Shown piece by piece: positions 1 through 9,362 of a stretch of DNA of 37,469 bases; positions within the stretch are counted from its first letter, which is position 1, and each line of letters starts with the position of its first letter. The translations under genes and the position numbers were made by a program. The notes below the pieces were generated by a model. The model was not told where the DNA came from and searched no databases. It saw nothing but the letters and a program-made list of their open reading frames with translations. The stretch lies in IMG/VR virus record IMGVR_UViG_3300030109_000980, positions 1 through 37,469 of that record; one strand, 5' to 3'. Source of the stretch: a virus.

Positions 1-1395
1 CCGTTTTGCCAAGGTTATAGGCAAGAAGAATCCGTAGCTTTTTTTGACGATACTAACGTAGATTATGGTTTTGTAGATGAACAAGAACAGTTTGCTACAG
101 GTATATTTGAAGATGATTTTCATCATGATGATTTTGGTTTTGAAGATCCTGTAGAAATTATAGAAATATACGAAGAAGAAATGTTTCCGCCTTTTGAAGA
201 GTTCGGAGATAACCCTAATGATTATTTTGAAGATCCCTTTATAGAAGAATTCGTTATCTTTTATGAACCAGAACCTTTACCCTTTATTGATACTTTTAAC
301 CCTCGTCATGACGAACCTTTTCATCAAGACGAAGTATTAATAGATGAGTTTATATTCCAAGAAACGTTTTTAGTAGAAGATTATAGCGAACCTGAAACAT
401 TTATTGAATTTAATAGCGTAGAAGAACTAGAAGAGTGGTTTGAAGAAGAAACTAATGAGCGTCTTGAAGAACGAATTGAAGAAGAACTTGCTGATCTTGA
501 TGAACCAGAAGAAGAATTTATTGAGGAAATCTTCGAAGAAGAAGTCGTAGAAGAAGTATTCGAAGCGATTGAAGAACGTATAGCAGAAGCTGAGATAGAA
601 GAAGAAAGAATCGAAAGAGAAGAAATCGTAGAGGAGTTCGAAGAAGTGTTTGAGGAAGAGTTTCAAACTGCAGAAAGAGAAGAAGCTACAGGTAAGAGTT
701 CTATTAGTAGGGATATAGCTTTACGAGTTGTTTCTTCTACGATAGCTACAGCTACACAAAGTGTAAGTGGTACAAACGCAGGTAATAGTATTCACGCTAC
801 GGGTAATAGTGCGGCTTCTGGTAACGCTGTAAGTAATAGTTCTACAGGAGCTTCGTCAGGTAACGCAGGTATAAGTACGACTAGTTCTCCAAGTATGTCA
901 GACCAGTTTGCTTCCGCTACGGTACAAACAAATCAAATATTAGATATGAGTTCTATGTCTGTTTCTGGTTCTTCTACCAGTGATTCTATGAGTTCAACAG
1001 ACGTTAATACTTCGGTTGTTGTCGTTAACGTAAATACTAATACGGTACAAGACCAAATAGATACATCAATTAATTCCATGGATACATCATCAGATACAGA
1101 TACTACAGTAGAAGATTTAATTGCACAAAATTTACAAACCGCACAAGAAGAAGTAGAAGCTCAACAAGAAGAAACAGGTGAATACGGTTCAGAAGATACA
1201 ATTATTGCGTATATGGGTTTTGTTCCTGGATTTAATACTTATGAGAAGGTTTTAATGGTAGATCAAGATCAATGGTATACGTCTAGAACCATCTATACTG
1301 AGACGATGCCTGATAATATAAACGCTTTTTATGGACTTGCGGGTAGTAATATAAGCAAAATGAACGATATAATAAAATTACAACCACCGTTATAG
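1..1395 (+). CDS. Glu-rich virion-associated protein, 5' end missing
   Basis: The reading frame is open from base 1, so the gene begins left of the window; the ATG at 181 is internal and in frame. The visible part has three zones: an acidic, aromatic N-terminal part; a long Glu/Ile/Val stretch at about 420-670 (EELEEWFEEE, EEIFEEEVVEEVF) that should form charged helices or a coiled coil; and a Ser/Thr/Asn-rich low-complexity linker at about 690-1100. The last 75 residues look folded, with spaced aromatics (YMGFVPGFNTYEKV, WYTSRTIY, DNINAFYGLAG), a pattern resembling C-terminal domains of marine phage structural proteins. Its place at the head of the virion block supports a structural role, but I do not recognise the family. 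A ribosome-binding site for the next gene follows the stop after a short gap. Confidence 0.75.
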   Translation, partial: PFCQGYRQEESVAFFDDTNVDYGFVDEQEQFATGIFEDDFHHDDFGFEDPVEIIEIYEEEMFPPFEEFGDNPNDYFEDPFIEEFVIFYEPEPLPFIDTFNPRHDEPFHQDEVLIDEFIFQETFLVEDYSEPETFIEFNSVEELEEWFEEETNERLEERIEEELADLDEPEEEFIEEIFEEEVVEEVFEAIEERIAEAEIEEERIEREEIVEEFEEVFEEEFQTAEREEATGKSSISRDIALRVVSSTIATATQSVSGTNAGNSIHATGNSAASGNAVSNSSTGASSGNAGISTTSSPSMSDQFASATVQTNQILDMSSMSVSGSSTSDSMSSTDVNTSVVVVNVNTNTVQDQIDTSINSMDTSSDTDTTVEDLIAQNLQTAQEEVEAQQEETGEYGSEDTIIAYMGFVPGFNTYEKVLMVDQDQWYTSRTIYTETMPDNINAFYGLAGSNISKMNDIIKLQPPL

Positions 1396-1405
1396 GAGAA
1401 TTACT

Positions 1406-1765
1406 ATGGATTGGTTTCAAAATAAAACAACACAAATAATAGCTCTTGTAGGTATTGTTTCAACTCTTGCAGGGTTCGGCTACACAGGTGCTACTTATGT
1501 TAATCGTATTGCTAATCTAGAAGCTAAGATTGGTGGTATAGGTGAAGCTGAAGATGAAATGAAAGTTATAGAAGAACGTTTCGCTTCAATAGAGACATCT
1601 GTACAGTTTTTAGAAAAAAGTATTGACGGTATAGCTGTTCCAGATGTTACTGAAATTAAAACAGATATAGCTACGATTAAAGCTGATTTAGAAAGCTTAG
1701 ATGATAACCTGCGTAAAGTAGAAACTAAATTAGATAAAAAGGACGATAATCCATTAAACGGATAA
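1406..1765 (+). CDS. Small membrane-anchored coiled-coil protein
   Basis: This is 119 residues with one hydrophobic segment near the N-terminus (residues about 9-32, IIALVGIVSTLAGFGYTGAT) followed by a heptad-like, charged region (IANLEAKI, IEERFASIETSVQFLEKSI, IKADLESLDDNLRKVETKL). The topology is a single N-terminal membrane anchor with a helical rod. A strong AGGAGAA site lies seven to eight bases before the ATG. It sits between a virion gene and a 60-residue ORF, whose ATG overlaps this stop codon (TAATG). Such proteins in phages can be inner-membrane spanins, holin-like proteins or virion membrane proteins; nothing here decides between them. A separate candidate spanin pair lies at the right end of the window. 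Confidence 0.75.
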   Translation: MDWFQNKTTQIIALVGIVSTLAGFGYTGATYVNRIANLEAKIGGIGEAEDEMKVIEERFASIETSVQFLEKSIDGIAVPDVTEIKTDIATIKADLESLDDNLRKVETKLDKKDDNPLNG

Positions 1766-1947
1766 TGAAAGTTTTCATTACAGAATTCAAACACGACGGA
1801 CTTTTTTACGAAGGTCCTAATATTGTAGCAGAATCTTTCGAAGCCGCAGAGAAAACTGCGGAGTTATATTCAGTAAATGTGGTCGGTATGCTTGACGTAA
1901 TTATCACCGATCACAACGAAGATGACTATAAAAGGGTTTTACATTAG
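1765..1947 (+). CDS. Small hypothetical protein (60 aa)
   Basis: This 60-residue acidic protein starts at an ATG overlapping the previous stop by one base (TAATG), the coupling style used throughout the window. It has no signal peptide, membrane segment or cysteine. The pattern (KVFITEF, EGPNIVAESFEAAEKTAE, VVGMLDVIITD) suggests a small alpha/beta fold. I do not recognise it. Its conserved-style coupling and coding composition argue that it is real. Confidence 0.6.
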   Translation: MKVFITEFKHDGLFYEGPNIVAESFEAAEKTAELYSVNVVGMLDVIITDHNEDDYKRVLH

Positions 1948-1953
1948 CCCTTT

Positions 1954-1972
1954 CTTTGATATATAATCAAAG
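1954..1972 (+). other. Short stem-loop after the 60-aa gene
   Basis: CTTTGAT and ATCAAAG form a perfect 7-bp stem with an ATATA loop, seven bases after the stop codon. There is no T-run after the stem, so it is not a convincing terminator on the plus strand; it may protect the mRNA end or be a processing site. The 70 bases that follow hold no recognisable gene. Confidence 0.35.
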
Positions 1973-2042
1973 TTCAGCTATTGTGCTGCAGTTTACGGGG
2001 TGAGCTATAACTCGCAAAACGTTTATATACGCTGAGGAAACA

Positions 2043-2150
2043 ATGGTTGGAGTTGATAAAAAGACATACAAAAAGAATAAAGGTCGTCGTTCTGACTTCG
2101 TAATTTATTCGTCTAAAGGCAAGAAAACAAAAGCTAGGAGTCGATTCTAA
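2043..2150 (+). CDS. Very small, strongly basic peptide (35 aa)
   Basis: ATG at 2043 has an upstream GAGGAAAC ribosome-binding site, and the stop TAA overlaps the next gene's ATG by one base (TAATG), exactly as in the neighbouring gene pairs. The peptide has about a dozen Lys/Arg residues (KKTYKKNKGRRSD, SSKGKKTKARSRF) and no hydrophobic segment, in sharp contrast to the acidic proteins around it. Nucleic-acid binding or a packaged virion peptide are possibilities. The function is unknown; existence is supported by the start signal and coupling. Confidence 0.6.
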   Translation: MVGVDKKTYKKNKGRRSDFVIYSSKGKKTKARSRF

Positions 2151-3112
2151 TGTCTATACCTTGGGGTCCGATTATTAGTGCGTTAGCTACTATAGGAACA
2201 GCTAAATACGCTAGTAATACACGTAACGATCCTAAAGCCGCTATTGGTAGTGGTACAGCACCTACATTACAACCTGGAGGAGATATTCAAGTTGTTCCTG
2301 TTGAAGGCAGTGATGTACAAGATTTCGGTGATTTCGAAGTTGAGAATATGGCAGAGCCAGAAAATTTAACCGAAGAAGAAAAATTTTTAATGATGTTACA
2401 AGAATCAGGAGTTGATCCAGAAGGTTTATTAAGTTTAGGGTTTGGTGGACCTGTTCAAAATAAAAATAATGGAGGAGGACTTTTTGATTTATTCCCAGAC
2501 TTAGCAATAGATTTTAAACAATACGCTGATTCAGTTGATTTTGCAAACCCTATAATGGAAAAACCTTTAGAAGAAACCATGGTAGATCAGATAGCACAAC
2601 AAGAAGCTAGTGAAAACGGTGTAGGAAAAATAACCATTGATGATGTTGAAACTCCTGAAGTAGGACAAGAACAAACAGGAATACAAAAATTTGCTAATAT
2701 ATATGCAACAAATCCTGAATTGTTTGAAACGGGAGTAGGTTCGTTAACTAAAGTTCTTGCTACTTTAATGACTGATCCACCTAAACAAGCAGGTAGTATG
2801 GTTAGAACACAAACACTTCCAGGAAATTCAGCACGTAGAAGATCAGCACAAATGAATATACAACCGATTGGCGGTTCTAAAGTTACGTTTGCTAATCAAG
2901 GTAAAGCCTTACAAAGACCGATGTTTATGCCTCACGGAGGACAGATGAGAGGTCCAGGAGGTCCTAAAGACGACCTTATACCTGTAATGGCAAGTAATGG
3001 TGAATATATGCTTTCTAAAGCTGCTGTTGATGCAGCAGGTGGTGGTAGTCATGCTAAAGGTTTAGCTCGTTTAGACGCGTTTAATAAAATGGGAAATCAA
3101 AGATACGGATAA
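2150..3112 (+). CDS. Virion protein with C-terminal IPVMxSxGEYML motif
   Basis: This 320-residue protein has a low-complexity, acidic middle (EEEKFLMMLQ, LFDLFPDLAIDFKQY). Its C-terminus carries a motif family seen in many tail-associated phage proteins: a Gly/Pro-rich stretch (GGQMRGPGGPKDD) followed by LIPVMASNGEYMLSKAAVDA and a Gly-rich end. The same type of motif (DDxIPAxLSxGEYVV) occurs in tape-measure and other tail proteins, where its role is unclear. It is translationally coupled to the basic 35-residue peptide upstream; the next gene starts three bases after its stop. A virion or tail-assembly role is inferred from motif and place. Confidence 0.7.
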   Translation: MSIPWGPIISALATIGTAKYASNTRNDPKAAIGSGTAPTLQPGGDIQVVPVEGSDVQDFGDFEVENMAEPENLTEEEKFLMMLQESGVDPEGLLSLGFGGPVQNKNNGGGLFDLFPDLAIDFKQYADSVDFANPIMEKPLEETMVDQIAQQEASENGVGKITIDDVETPEVGQEQTGIQKFANIYATNPELFETGVGSLTKVLATLMTDPPKQAGSMVRTQTLPGNSARRRSAQMNIQPIGGSKVTFANQGKALQRPMFMPHGGQMRGPGGPKDDLIPVMASNGEYMLSKAAVDAAGGGSHAKGLARLDAFNKMGNQRYG

Positions 3113-3115
3113 TTT

Positions 3116-4429
3116 ATGGCAACTAGAGAAGAACAAGAATATTCAAGTCAAGCCCCCGCGGGTTATATAGGCGATTTTTTACAAACAGGTATTTTTCCTT
3201 ACGCTCAACAATTTTTAAGAGATCAATTTAGTAATTTAGGAGAAGCTGATTCAAGTCCGTTTACTTATACAGGTCCACGGGTAGCTCAATTCGATCCTAG
3301 AGAAAGATATGCTATGAACTTGCAAGACGCGGCTATTGGTAGTTATAGACCGTATTTAGGCGAACAAGCAGGATTATTAAGTGAAGCCGCAGACGTTTCT
3401 AGAGCAGGAACAGTACGTGGTGCTGACGAAATATCTCAGGGTTTAATGTCTGGTAGAGATTTAACTTCTCAAGCGAATATTACAGGTCGAGGAGCTACAA
3501 GGTCTTTTGACCCACGTGGTATAGGTAGTTTTTATAATCCTTTTGAAGACGCAGTTGTTCAACAAACACTTACAGATTTAGACCGACAAGGAGCACAACA
3601 AGATATGGCTCTTAGAGATAGAGCTGTATCTTCTGGAGCTTTCGGTGGGTCACGTGGTAGATTAGCTCAAGGTGAATTAGCTAGACAACAAGAACGTGGA
3701 GTAGCAGAAGCGATTGCGGGTATACGTTCAGGCGGTTATCAAGACTCAGCTAATAGAGCACAACAAGCGTTTGAAGCACAACAAGGTAGACAAGCCCAAT
3801 TCGCAGGATTACAAGGACAATTAGGTCAAGGAATGTTCGGTATGGGTTTACAAGGCGGTCAAGGATTAGCAGGGTTAGGCTCTCAGTTCTCACAAGGCTT
3901 TGGTCAACTTGGTCAACAATACGGTAGTATGGCTCCCGCATTACAAACATTACAACAAAACGATATTAACCAACAATTAGCATTAGGTGGGTTAGGTAGA
4001 GGTAGACAACAATCTCTCATGGATCTCGGTTATCAAAACTTCGTTGGTCAATACAACTTACCGATGCAAACATTACAAAATGTTGGTTCTATTGTTTCAG
4101 CTCTTGGACCGTTGGCAGGTGGTTATGGTTATGCAGGTGGTTCAATGCCAACTAATTCAGCTTATTTCCCAAATACAGGAAATATTCCTAATCCGTATCT
4201 TCCTCCTGTAAATAACACTGCACCTCCTGGAACTTATCCTCCTCCTGGAACTACACCTCCTGGAACTACACCTCCTGGAACTACACCTCCTGGAACTACA
4301 CCTCCTGGAACTACACCTCCTGGTGGTGGTGGACCTTATGTTCCATTTGATCCATCAGCTCCTATTCAACAGTTTGCTGATGGTGGAGGAATCGGTCTTC
4401 CAGGACTGTATAATAGGTATAGAAGATAA
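3116..4429 (+). CDS. Gln/Gly-rich virion protein with PPGTT tandem repeat
   Basis: In this 437-residue protein, residues about 130-190 contain a block typical of a virion protein family common in marine podoviruses (NPFEDAVVQQTLTDLDRQGA, then GAFGGSRGRLAQGELARQQE). A repeating Gly/Gln/Leu helix follows (GLQGQLGQGMFGMGLQGGQG), then a Pro-rich linker made of five exact PPGTT units. The C-terminus (FADGGGIGLPGLYNRYRR) has the ADGG signature found near the ends of several neighbours. The next gene's ATG overlaps the stop. The family is usually annotated only as hypothetical or structural; an internal or ejected virion protein is plausible, not shown. Confidence 0.7.
   Translation: MATREEQEYSSQAPAGYIGDFLQTGIFPYAQQFLRDQFSNLGEADSSPFTYTGPRVAQFDPRERYAMNLQDAAIGSYRPYLGEQAGLLSEAADVSRAGTVRGADEISQGLMSGRDLTSQANITGRGATRSFDPRGIGSFYNPFEDAVVQQTLTDLDRQGAQQDMALRDRAVSSGAFGGSRGRLAQGELARQQERGVAEAIAGIRSGGYQDSANRAQQAFEAQQGRQAQFAGLQGQLGQGMFGMGLQGGQGLAGLGSQFSQGFGQLGQQYGSMAPALQTLQQNDINQQLALGGLGRGRQQSLMDLGYQNFVGQYNLPMQTLQNVGSIVSALGPLAGGYGYAGGSMPTNSAYFPNTGNIPNPYLPPVNNTAPPGTYPPPGTTPPGTTPPGTTPPGTTPPGTTPPGGGGPYVPFDPSAPIQQFADGGGIGLPGLYNRYRR
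4241..4315 (+). repeat. 15-bp tandem repeat, five perfect copies
   Basis: The unit CCTCCTGGAACTACA is repeated five times without change, in frame, encoding PPGTT each time. Degenerate copies flank it (from 4223 and 4316). The absence of third-position differences points to recent expansion by slippage or unequal recombination, so copy number may vary between relatives. Confidence 0.95.
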
Positions 4430-6072
4430 TGGCTTTACCATTTATAGGTCCCGCATCCCTTAATCCACAACAAGGCGGTGGAGGAGGGATAACAAGTATC
4501 AAATTAAACCCCGCTCAAGTCAGGTTTCCTACTTCTAGATATACTCCGCAAAGGAGACCATTAGAACCTACAAGCAAAGAAACATTCGCACCACTAGCAC
4601 CTTTATTAATGGAAGGAATATTTAGTGCTTTTCAAAAACAACCCGAAAGATTAACTAACGAACAATATTTAGAAAGTATCGGAGCTGATCCACAAGATCC
4701 AACTAAATTAGAACAAACACAATTAGACGCTTATAACCTTTACGGACCACGATCAGACCCCAATACTTTTGGTTTAGACGAGGTAGCCAATATAGTAGCC
4801 GCTTCTCAAATGGGTCGAGGAGCTAAAGATTACGCTAATACTTATCTTAATTTAAGAAAAGCTAAAAGTGCATCCGATGCTAGAACTGATGCTGCACGGT
4901 CATCGTATATATCAACGCAAATGACGCCTAGAAATCAAAGTGTATTATTAATGGATAAAGATGCTGCTGCTGCAGGCAATGCCGCTGATATGTATTATAT
5001 GGGTCAGTTTGATCCTCAAGGTAGTTTTCAATATTTTAACGAAGAAACTCGTCAGTTTGAAGATGTTGCTAATTCAGGTAAAAATTTAGTTCAAGCTAAA
5101 TCATTTTTAGAGGGCACAGGAGGCAATCCATTTACAGACAAAGCTAAAACAAAGGCTTTAGAAGAATATCAAGCTTTAGATGGAACGTTACAAGCACAAC
5201 AACAAGCTTTAACAGGAGTAACCGTTGCTATAAATGAAACAGTTGATGCTCTTGATGTTGCTATTGACGATCCTAAATATAATCCTGTTTCTTTTGTTTC
5301 TAGTCTAACTAATATGGCTAACAGTGCTCTTAATAACTTTGATCAAGTAGGAAGTATGTTAGGTGGTGGAAATATTGATAATTATTTTGCAGATGCTGCT
5401 GATGTAAATGCAGGAATAGGTGGAACTCGTACTAGAGAAGGTACGGGTGATAACGCTAAAGCCTTATACGAAGCTATAAAAAAGGGAGATGAAACACAAA
5501 TACAAATTGAAATAAAAAGATTTGAAGAAGCTAATGCTGGATATTTAGAAACTTTAGGTATTAGAGATCTTTTTGAAGAAATTGGTTATCAAAATGTAAG
5601 AGCACAAGCTAATTTATTATCTTTAGCTTATCAAGCGGCAGCAGCAAACGGTCAAACAGGGCGAACTTTATCTGATAAAGATTTAGCTTTCCATTTACAA
5701 ATGGTTGGTTTTGGTGCAACTCAAGACCCGCAAATATTAAAAGATAATTTATTAGCTTTCGGAGATCAATTAATTCAAAGAGCTGACGAACAAGCTATGA
5801 AAGGGTATGGACGTTTAATTAAAAGCGAAATATCTGAATATAAAGAAGATAAAGATTTTAGAAGATTCATGAAACGTTGGTATTCTGAAGATGATGATTT
5901 CGAAACTTATTTAGATTTCTACACTCGTAACCCAGACGTGCCTTCTATTGAAAAATTTAAAGGTTACGAAAGACGTAAATCTAAAAAAGAACAAATAGAC
6001 GAACAAAGAAGAAAAGATAAAACTTTCGAAAGTATTGATTTAACTGTACCGCCAGGATCTATTGTAAGCTAA
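4429..6072 (+). CDS. Virion structural protein, unknown role
   Basis: This 547-residue protein has a Gly-rich N-terminus (NPQQGGGGGITSI) followed by a largely helical, charged body without cysteines or membrane segments. Its ATG overlaps the preceding stop (ATAATGG) and its own stop overlaps the next ATG (CTAATGG), so it belongs to the same translational chain as the two genes around it. The last part is rich in Asp/Glu/Lys and aromatic residues (MKRWYSEDDDFETYLDFYTR). I do not recognise a family. A structural role is inferred from the context of long helical proteins in a row, as in the internal-protein clusters of podoviruses. Confidence 0.65.
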   Translation: MALPFIGPASLNPQQGGGGGITSIKLNPAQVRFPTSRYTPQRRPLEPTSKETFAPLAPLLMEGIFSAFQKQPERLTNEQYLESIGADPQDPTKLEQTQLDAYNLYGPRSDPNTFGLDEVANIVAASQMGRGAKDYANTYLNLRKAKSASDARTDAARSSYISTQMTPRNQSVLLMDKDAAAAGNAADMYYMGQFDPQGSFQYFNEETRQFEDVANSGKNLVQAKSFLEGTGGNPFTDKAKTKALEEYQALDGTLQAQQQALTGVTVAINETVDALDVAIDDPKYNPVSFVSSLTNMANSALNNFDQVGSMLGGGNIDNYFADAADVNAGIGGTRTREGTGDNAKALYEAIKKGDETQIQIEIKRFEEANAGYLETLGIRDLFEEIGYQNVRAQANLLSLAYQAAAANGQTGRTLSDKDLAFHLQMVGFGATQDPQILKDNLLAFGDQLIQRADEQAMKGYGRLIKSEISEYKEDKDFRRFMKRWYSEDDDFETYLDFYTRNPDVPSIEKFKGYERRKSKKEQIDEQRRKDKTFESIDLTVPPGSIVS

Positions 6073-9000
6073 TGGCAACTGTAGAACCAACCTTAGATGA
6101 ACTTTTAGCTAGAGGAGTAGAGTCAGTAAGTCAAACTCCTTTAGACAATAACCCTAATAAAACTTATGTTGATATTCTTCGTCCTGATGAATTAAAAGTC
6201 GCAGCTTTGAAAAGTATTCCGTATATACGTGATCGTTTTATTGAGGCTGAAGGGGCTGACGTTATTAATAAACAAATAAATGATTTTAATCAATTTGTTG
6301 TTCCGAAAATTACTACATACGATAGAGCTCCTTTTGAATATGAAGACAGCGATTATTTTTCTGGATATGCTAGACAACTAGAGGATTATGAGAAAAATTT
6401 TGATACATATAAACAAAGAAGACAAATACAATACGTAAGAGGAAACTATCCTGAAAGCGTACAAGAACCACGACCACCTTTTAAACCTTTTGGTTTTGAT
6501 GCATCTAAAGAAATAGCTGATCTAGGATGGAATCCGTTTAATGAATTAGATTTTCCTGGAATTAGAAACTTTAGAAATCAATTAGCTAGAGGAGCTCCGC
6601 CTAATCTTATGTTTTCTGATTTAAATTATGCTAAAGAAAATATGGATGGAGGAAGATTTGCTGAAAGTCTTCCTGGAGAATTTATTCCCGCTGATCCTTC
6701 CAATCCTTCTAAAGGTTCGATTTATATAGAAGAAGGTAAAGAACCACAGATATTTGATTCACCAACTGTAAGACCGTTAGACGTTTTAGAATTTGCTCAA
6801 CAAGAAGTCCCTACTATAGCAACTGAAGTAGCTTTTGGTTTAAAAGGTTTAAAACATTTTGATGCTTTTTTACGTAAAAGTGATATTGCTTTTTTAGAAG
6901 ATAATCCTATAACTAGGAAATTTTTTGATAGTGTTTCTAGTAATGTCTTTTTAGCAGGAGGAGCAGCAGGAGCAAGATTTGTACAACGTTTAATTGGAGC
7001 TGCTAACGGAGCTCATAACCGTTCAGTGGAAGATATGATGGAAGAAACAGGTTGGACATTTTTATTAGCTTACGGTGGTAATCAAACAATCGATTTATTT
7101 TTAAACGGATTGCCAAAATTATATCGGGCTATTATGGGTAAAGATTTAGGAGCAGAACAAGTTAAAGCTATTAAAGAAGCTATCGAACGGAAACGAGCAA
7201 GTAAAAGCGGTGAAACAACTACAACAATTTCTGGTCGTCAAGAAGATGTTACATTACTAGATATTGATGAAGCTGTTGCACAATTAAGTAAGGAGATAGG
7301 TGAAAAATTATCATATAAGCCTACATTAGCCGCAGCTTCGAAAGATAATGTTATTGCTGATATTGAAGCGATGTTATTACAAGGAGCTAACAATCCCGCG
7401 TACAAGGAATTTTATGACGAAGCAATGAAAGGAAACGAAGAAGTTATACAAAAACTTTTTGGTAATCTTTTTGATAATTTAGACCCTAACGTTACAGGTC
7501 GAACAATTAGTAAAGAGTTATTAAATTTAATGGGTAGAAAGAAAAAAGATTTTATTAATAACTCAGAACAAAGTATACAAAATCTTATTTTACAAGTAGA
7601 TAATATTAAAACAACAGGTAAAGAAACACCTATTTTTGAAAAAGTATTAGATAACAAAACGGCTAGTGATCTTTACCCAAAATTAACATCTCGTATAAAC
7701 GAAATAAGTAGAACTTATAAAGATAATATAAACACCATAGTTGATGATGCTTTAATTAATTCAGGTATAGCTGATCTTGTATTTACTTCAAGACCTATTA
7801 GAAAACAAATATTAAATTTTAAAAACGCTGCTGAAGGTACAACAGGAACTTTAGCTAGTCCAGGAAAAGGTCAAATAAGAAAATTATATAAAGAAACTTT
7901 TAGTGAAGAAGCTATAGAAAGATTAACAAAATATAGCGAGGGTGATTTAACTTTACCTGAAATTAATCAATTAAGAATTGATATTAATAGTATACGCACA
8001 GGTATTGACCCCAGCAAAAGTGCAGGAGATTTAAGAGCATTTAATTTAACTAGCGATTTACAAACTTCTATCGAAAACCAAATGTATAAAACAATCCGTT
8101 CTAATTTACCTAAAAAAGAAGCACAAGACTTAATCGATTTATTTGATGCACAACGGATGGTCTATGACACTGCTAATAAACAAGTTATAAAAGATATGGC
8201 TAAACAAGAGCCTGAGGGAGTTATTAATTATTTATTAAGCACAGGCAGTAAAAACAAACCGTTAATTAATACAAAAGCTAACGACTTTATGAACTTTTTA
8301 AAAGAAACAGGTAGTGTTCCAGAAATAAGAGCAATACAAAACGGTTTAATCAACCACATAAGAAAAAATTTCTTAGATCCTTCCGCAGGAACTCCAAACG
8401 TATTAGCTAAAAACTATAAAGAATTTATTGAACAAAACCAAGCAACACTAGAAACGGTATTTGGTAAAGAACTTTTTGAAAAAGGGTTTCCTAAAACAGG
8501 TAAAGCTTTTAACGAAACTATTATTGAACCGTTAGAAAAATTAAACAGAAAATATAGATTATTAGAACAAAAATACGGTGAGGGAGATCCATTTAATATT
8601 GTAAGTAAAATTTTAGACTCAAGCCCACAAGCAAAAATGTCTGGTGAGTTAATTGATGATTTAGATTTCTTAGATGATTTACTATCAATGGCAACCCCTG
8701 CAGAAAGAGAGATTTTAGAATCACAAATTAAAGACGCGTCTAAAAAATATCTTTTTACTAGAATGCAAACAGACGGTTTATTTGACCCACGTAAATTAAA
8801 TCAATTATTTAATGAGGGTTTTGCTCCCGCAGGTTATGTTGGAGATGATTTAAGTTTTAAAGGTGTTTATCGAAGATTATTAGGTGATGAAACAGATTCA
8901 TTCTTTAAAAATTTAGAAATAATACGGGATATGGCTACACGAGAATACACAGACCTTACTACAGGTTCTGCTGCAAGAGCTGCGGCTAAAGAAGATATAG

Positions 9001-9362
9001 TTGATACAGGAACTGAATACGCAAGAAGATTTTTTATTCCACCACTAACACAGTTTGGTAGACGAATGACAGCATTAGATAATTTAATCGGTCAAAGAAA
9101 TTTAAGATTTATGGGTAAAGTTTTATCTGATGAAAAATTATTTAAAGAATATACAGATTTAATAACAGGAAGAAAAACATTAAATAATTTTATTAGAACA
9201 TTAAATAGTTATGAAAGTATTTATTTAAACGATATTGCAAATACTTTAGAATATTATGATACAGAAGAAAAACGAGTTAAGTCAGATGATGAGGTTTCAA
9301 AAGTTCCAAACTTAAACCCATTAATGAACGAAGCTTTTTTACCCGTGTTTAGGAATTTATAA
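6072..9362 (+). CDS. Large candidate internal/ejection virion protein (1096 aa)
   Basis: This is the longest protein of the window. It is mostly helical and charged, with no clear enzymatic motif. A short hydrophobic, Gly/Ala-rich patch lies at about residue 295 (NVFLAGGAAGARFVQRLI) and could touch membranes or form an internal helix. The C-terminal third has long amphipathic stretches (LEKLNRKYRLLEQKYG, DDLDFLDDLLSMATPAERE). Size, composition and position after other helical virion proteins match the large internal core or ejection proteins of podoviruses; a tape-measure protein is the alternative, but the lack of long hydrophobic repeats makes that less likely. It is coupled to both neighbours by one-base overlaps. 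Confidence 0.65.
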   Translation: MATVEPTLDELLARGVESVSQTPLDNNPNKTYVDILRPDELKVAALKSIPYIRDRFIEAEGADVINKQINDFNQFVVPKITTYDRAPFEYEDSDYFSGYARQLEDYEKNFDTYKQRRQIQYVRGNYPESVQEPRPPFKPFGFDASKEIADLGWNPFNELDFPGIRNFRNQLARGAPPNLMFSDLNYAKENMDGGRFAESLPGEFIPADPSNPSKGSIYIEEGKEPQIFDSPTVRPLDVLEFAQQEVPTIATEVAFGLKGLKHFDAFLRKSDIAFLEDNPITRKFFDSVSSNVFLAGGAAGARFVQRLIGAANGAHNRSVEDMMEETGWTFLLAYGGNQTIDLFLNGLPKLYRAIMGKDLGAEQVKAIKEAIERKRASKSGETTTTISGRQEDVTLLDIDEAVAQLSKEIGEKLSYKPTLAAASKDNVIADIEAMLLQGANNPAYKEFYDEAMKGNEEVIQKLFGNLFDNLDPNVTGRTISKELLNLMGRKKKDFINNSEQSIQNLILQVDNIKTTGKETPIFEKVLDNKTASDLYPKLTSRINEISRTYKDNINTIVDDALINSGIADLVFTSRPIRKQILNFKNAAEGTTGTLASPGKGQIRKLYKETFSEEAIERLTKYSEGDLTLPEINQLRIDINSIRTGIDPSKSAGDLRAFNLTSDLQTSIENQMYKTIRSNLPKKEAQDLIDLFDAQRMVYDTANKQVIKDMAKQEPEGVINYLLSTGSKNKPLINTKANDFMNFLKETGSVPEIRAIQNGLINHIRKNFLDPSAGTPNVLAKNYKEFIEQNQATLETVFGKELFEKGFPKTGKAFNETIIEPLEKLNRKYRLLEQKYGEGDPFNIVSKILDSSPQAKMSGELIDDLDFLDDLLSMATPAEREILESQIKDASKKYLFTRMQTDGLFDPRKLNQLFNEGFAPAGYVGDDLSFKGVYRRLLGDETDSFFKNLEIIRDMATREYTDLTTGSAARAAAKEDIVDTGTEYARRFFIPPLTQFGRRMTALDNLIGQRNLRFMGKVLSDEKLFKEYTDLITGRKTLNNFIRTLNSYESIYLNDIANTLEYYDTEEKRVKSDDEVSKVPNLNPLMNEAFLPVFRNL

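Noticed and set aside
427-666. Minus-strand reading frame rich in Phe, opposite the Glu-rich region
   Set aside because: It is the complement of GAA-rich codons (TTC/TTT), has no ribosome-binding site and lies wholly within a clear plus-strand gene.
1981-2012. TGCTGCAGTTTACG...TATAAC resembling the cassette promoter
   Set aside because: TTTACG and TATAAC are only eight bases apart, too close for a promoter, and the conserved flanks are missing.
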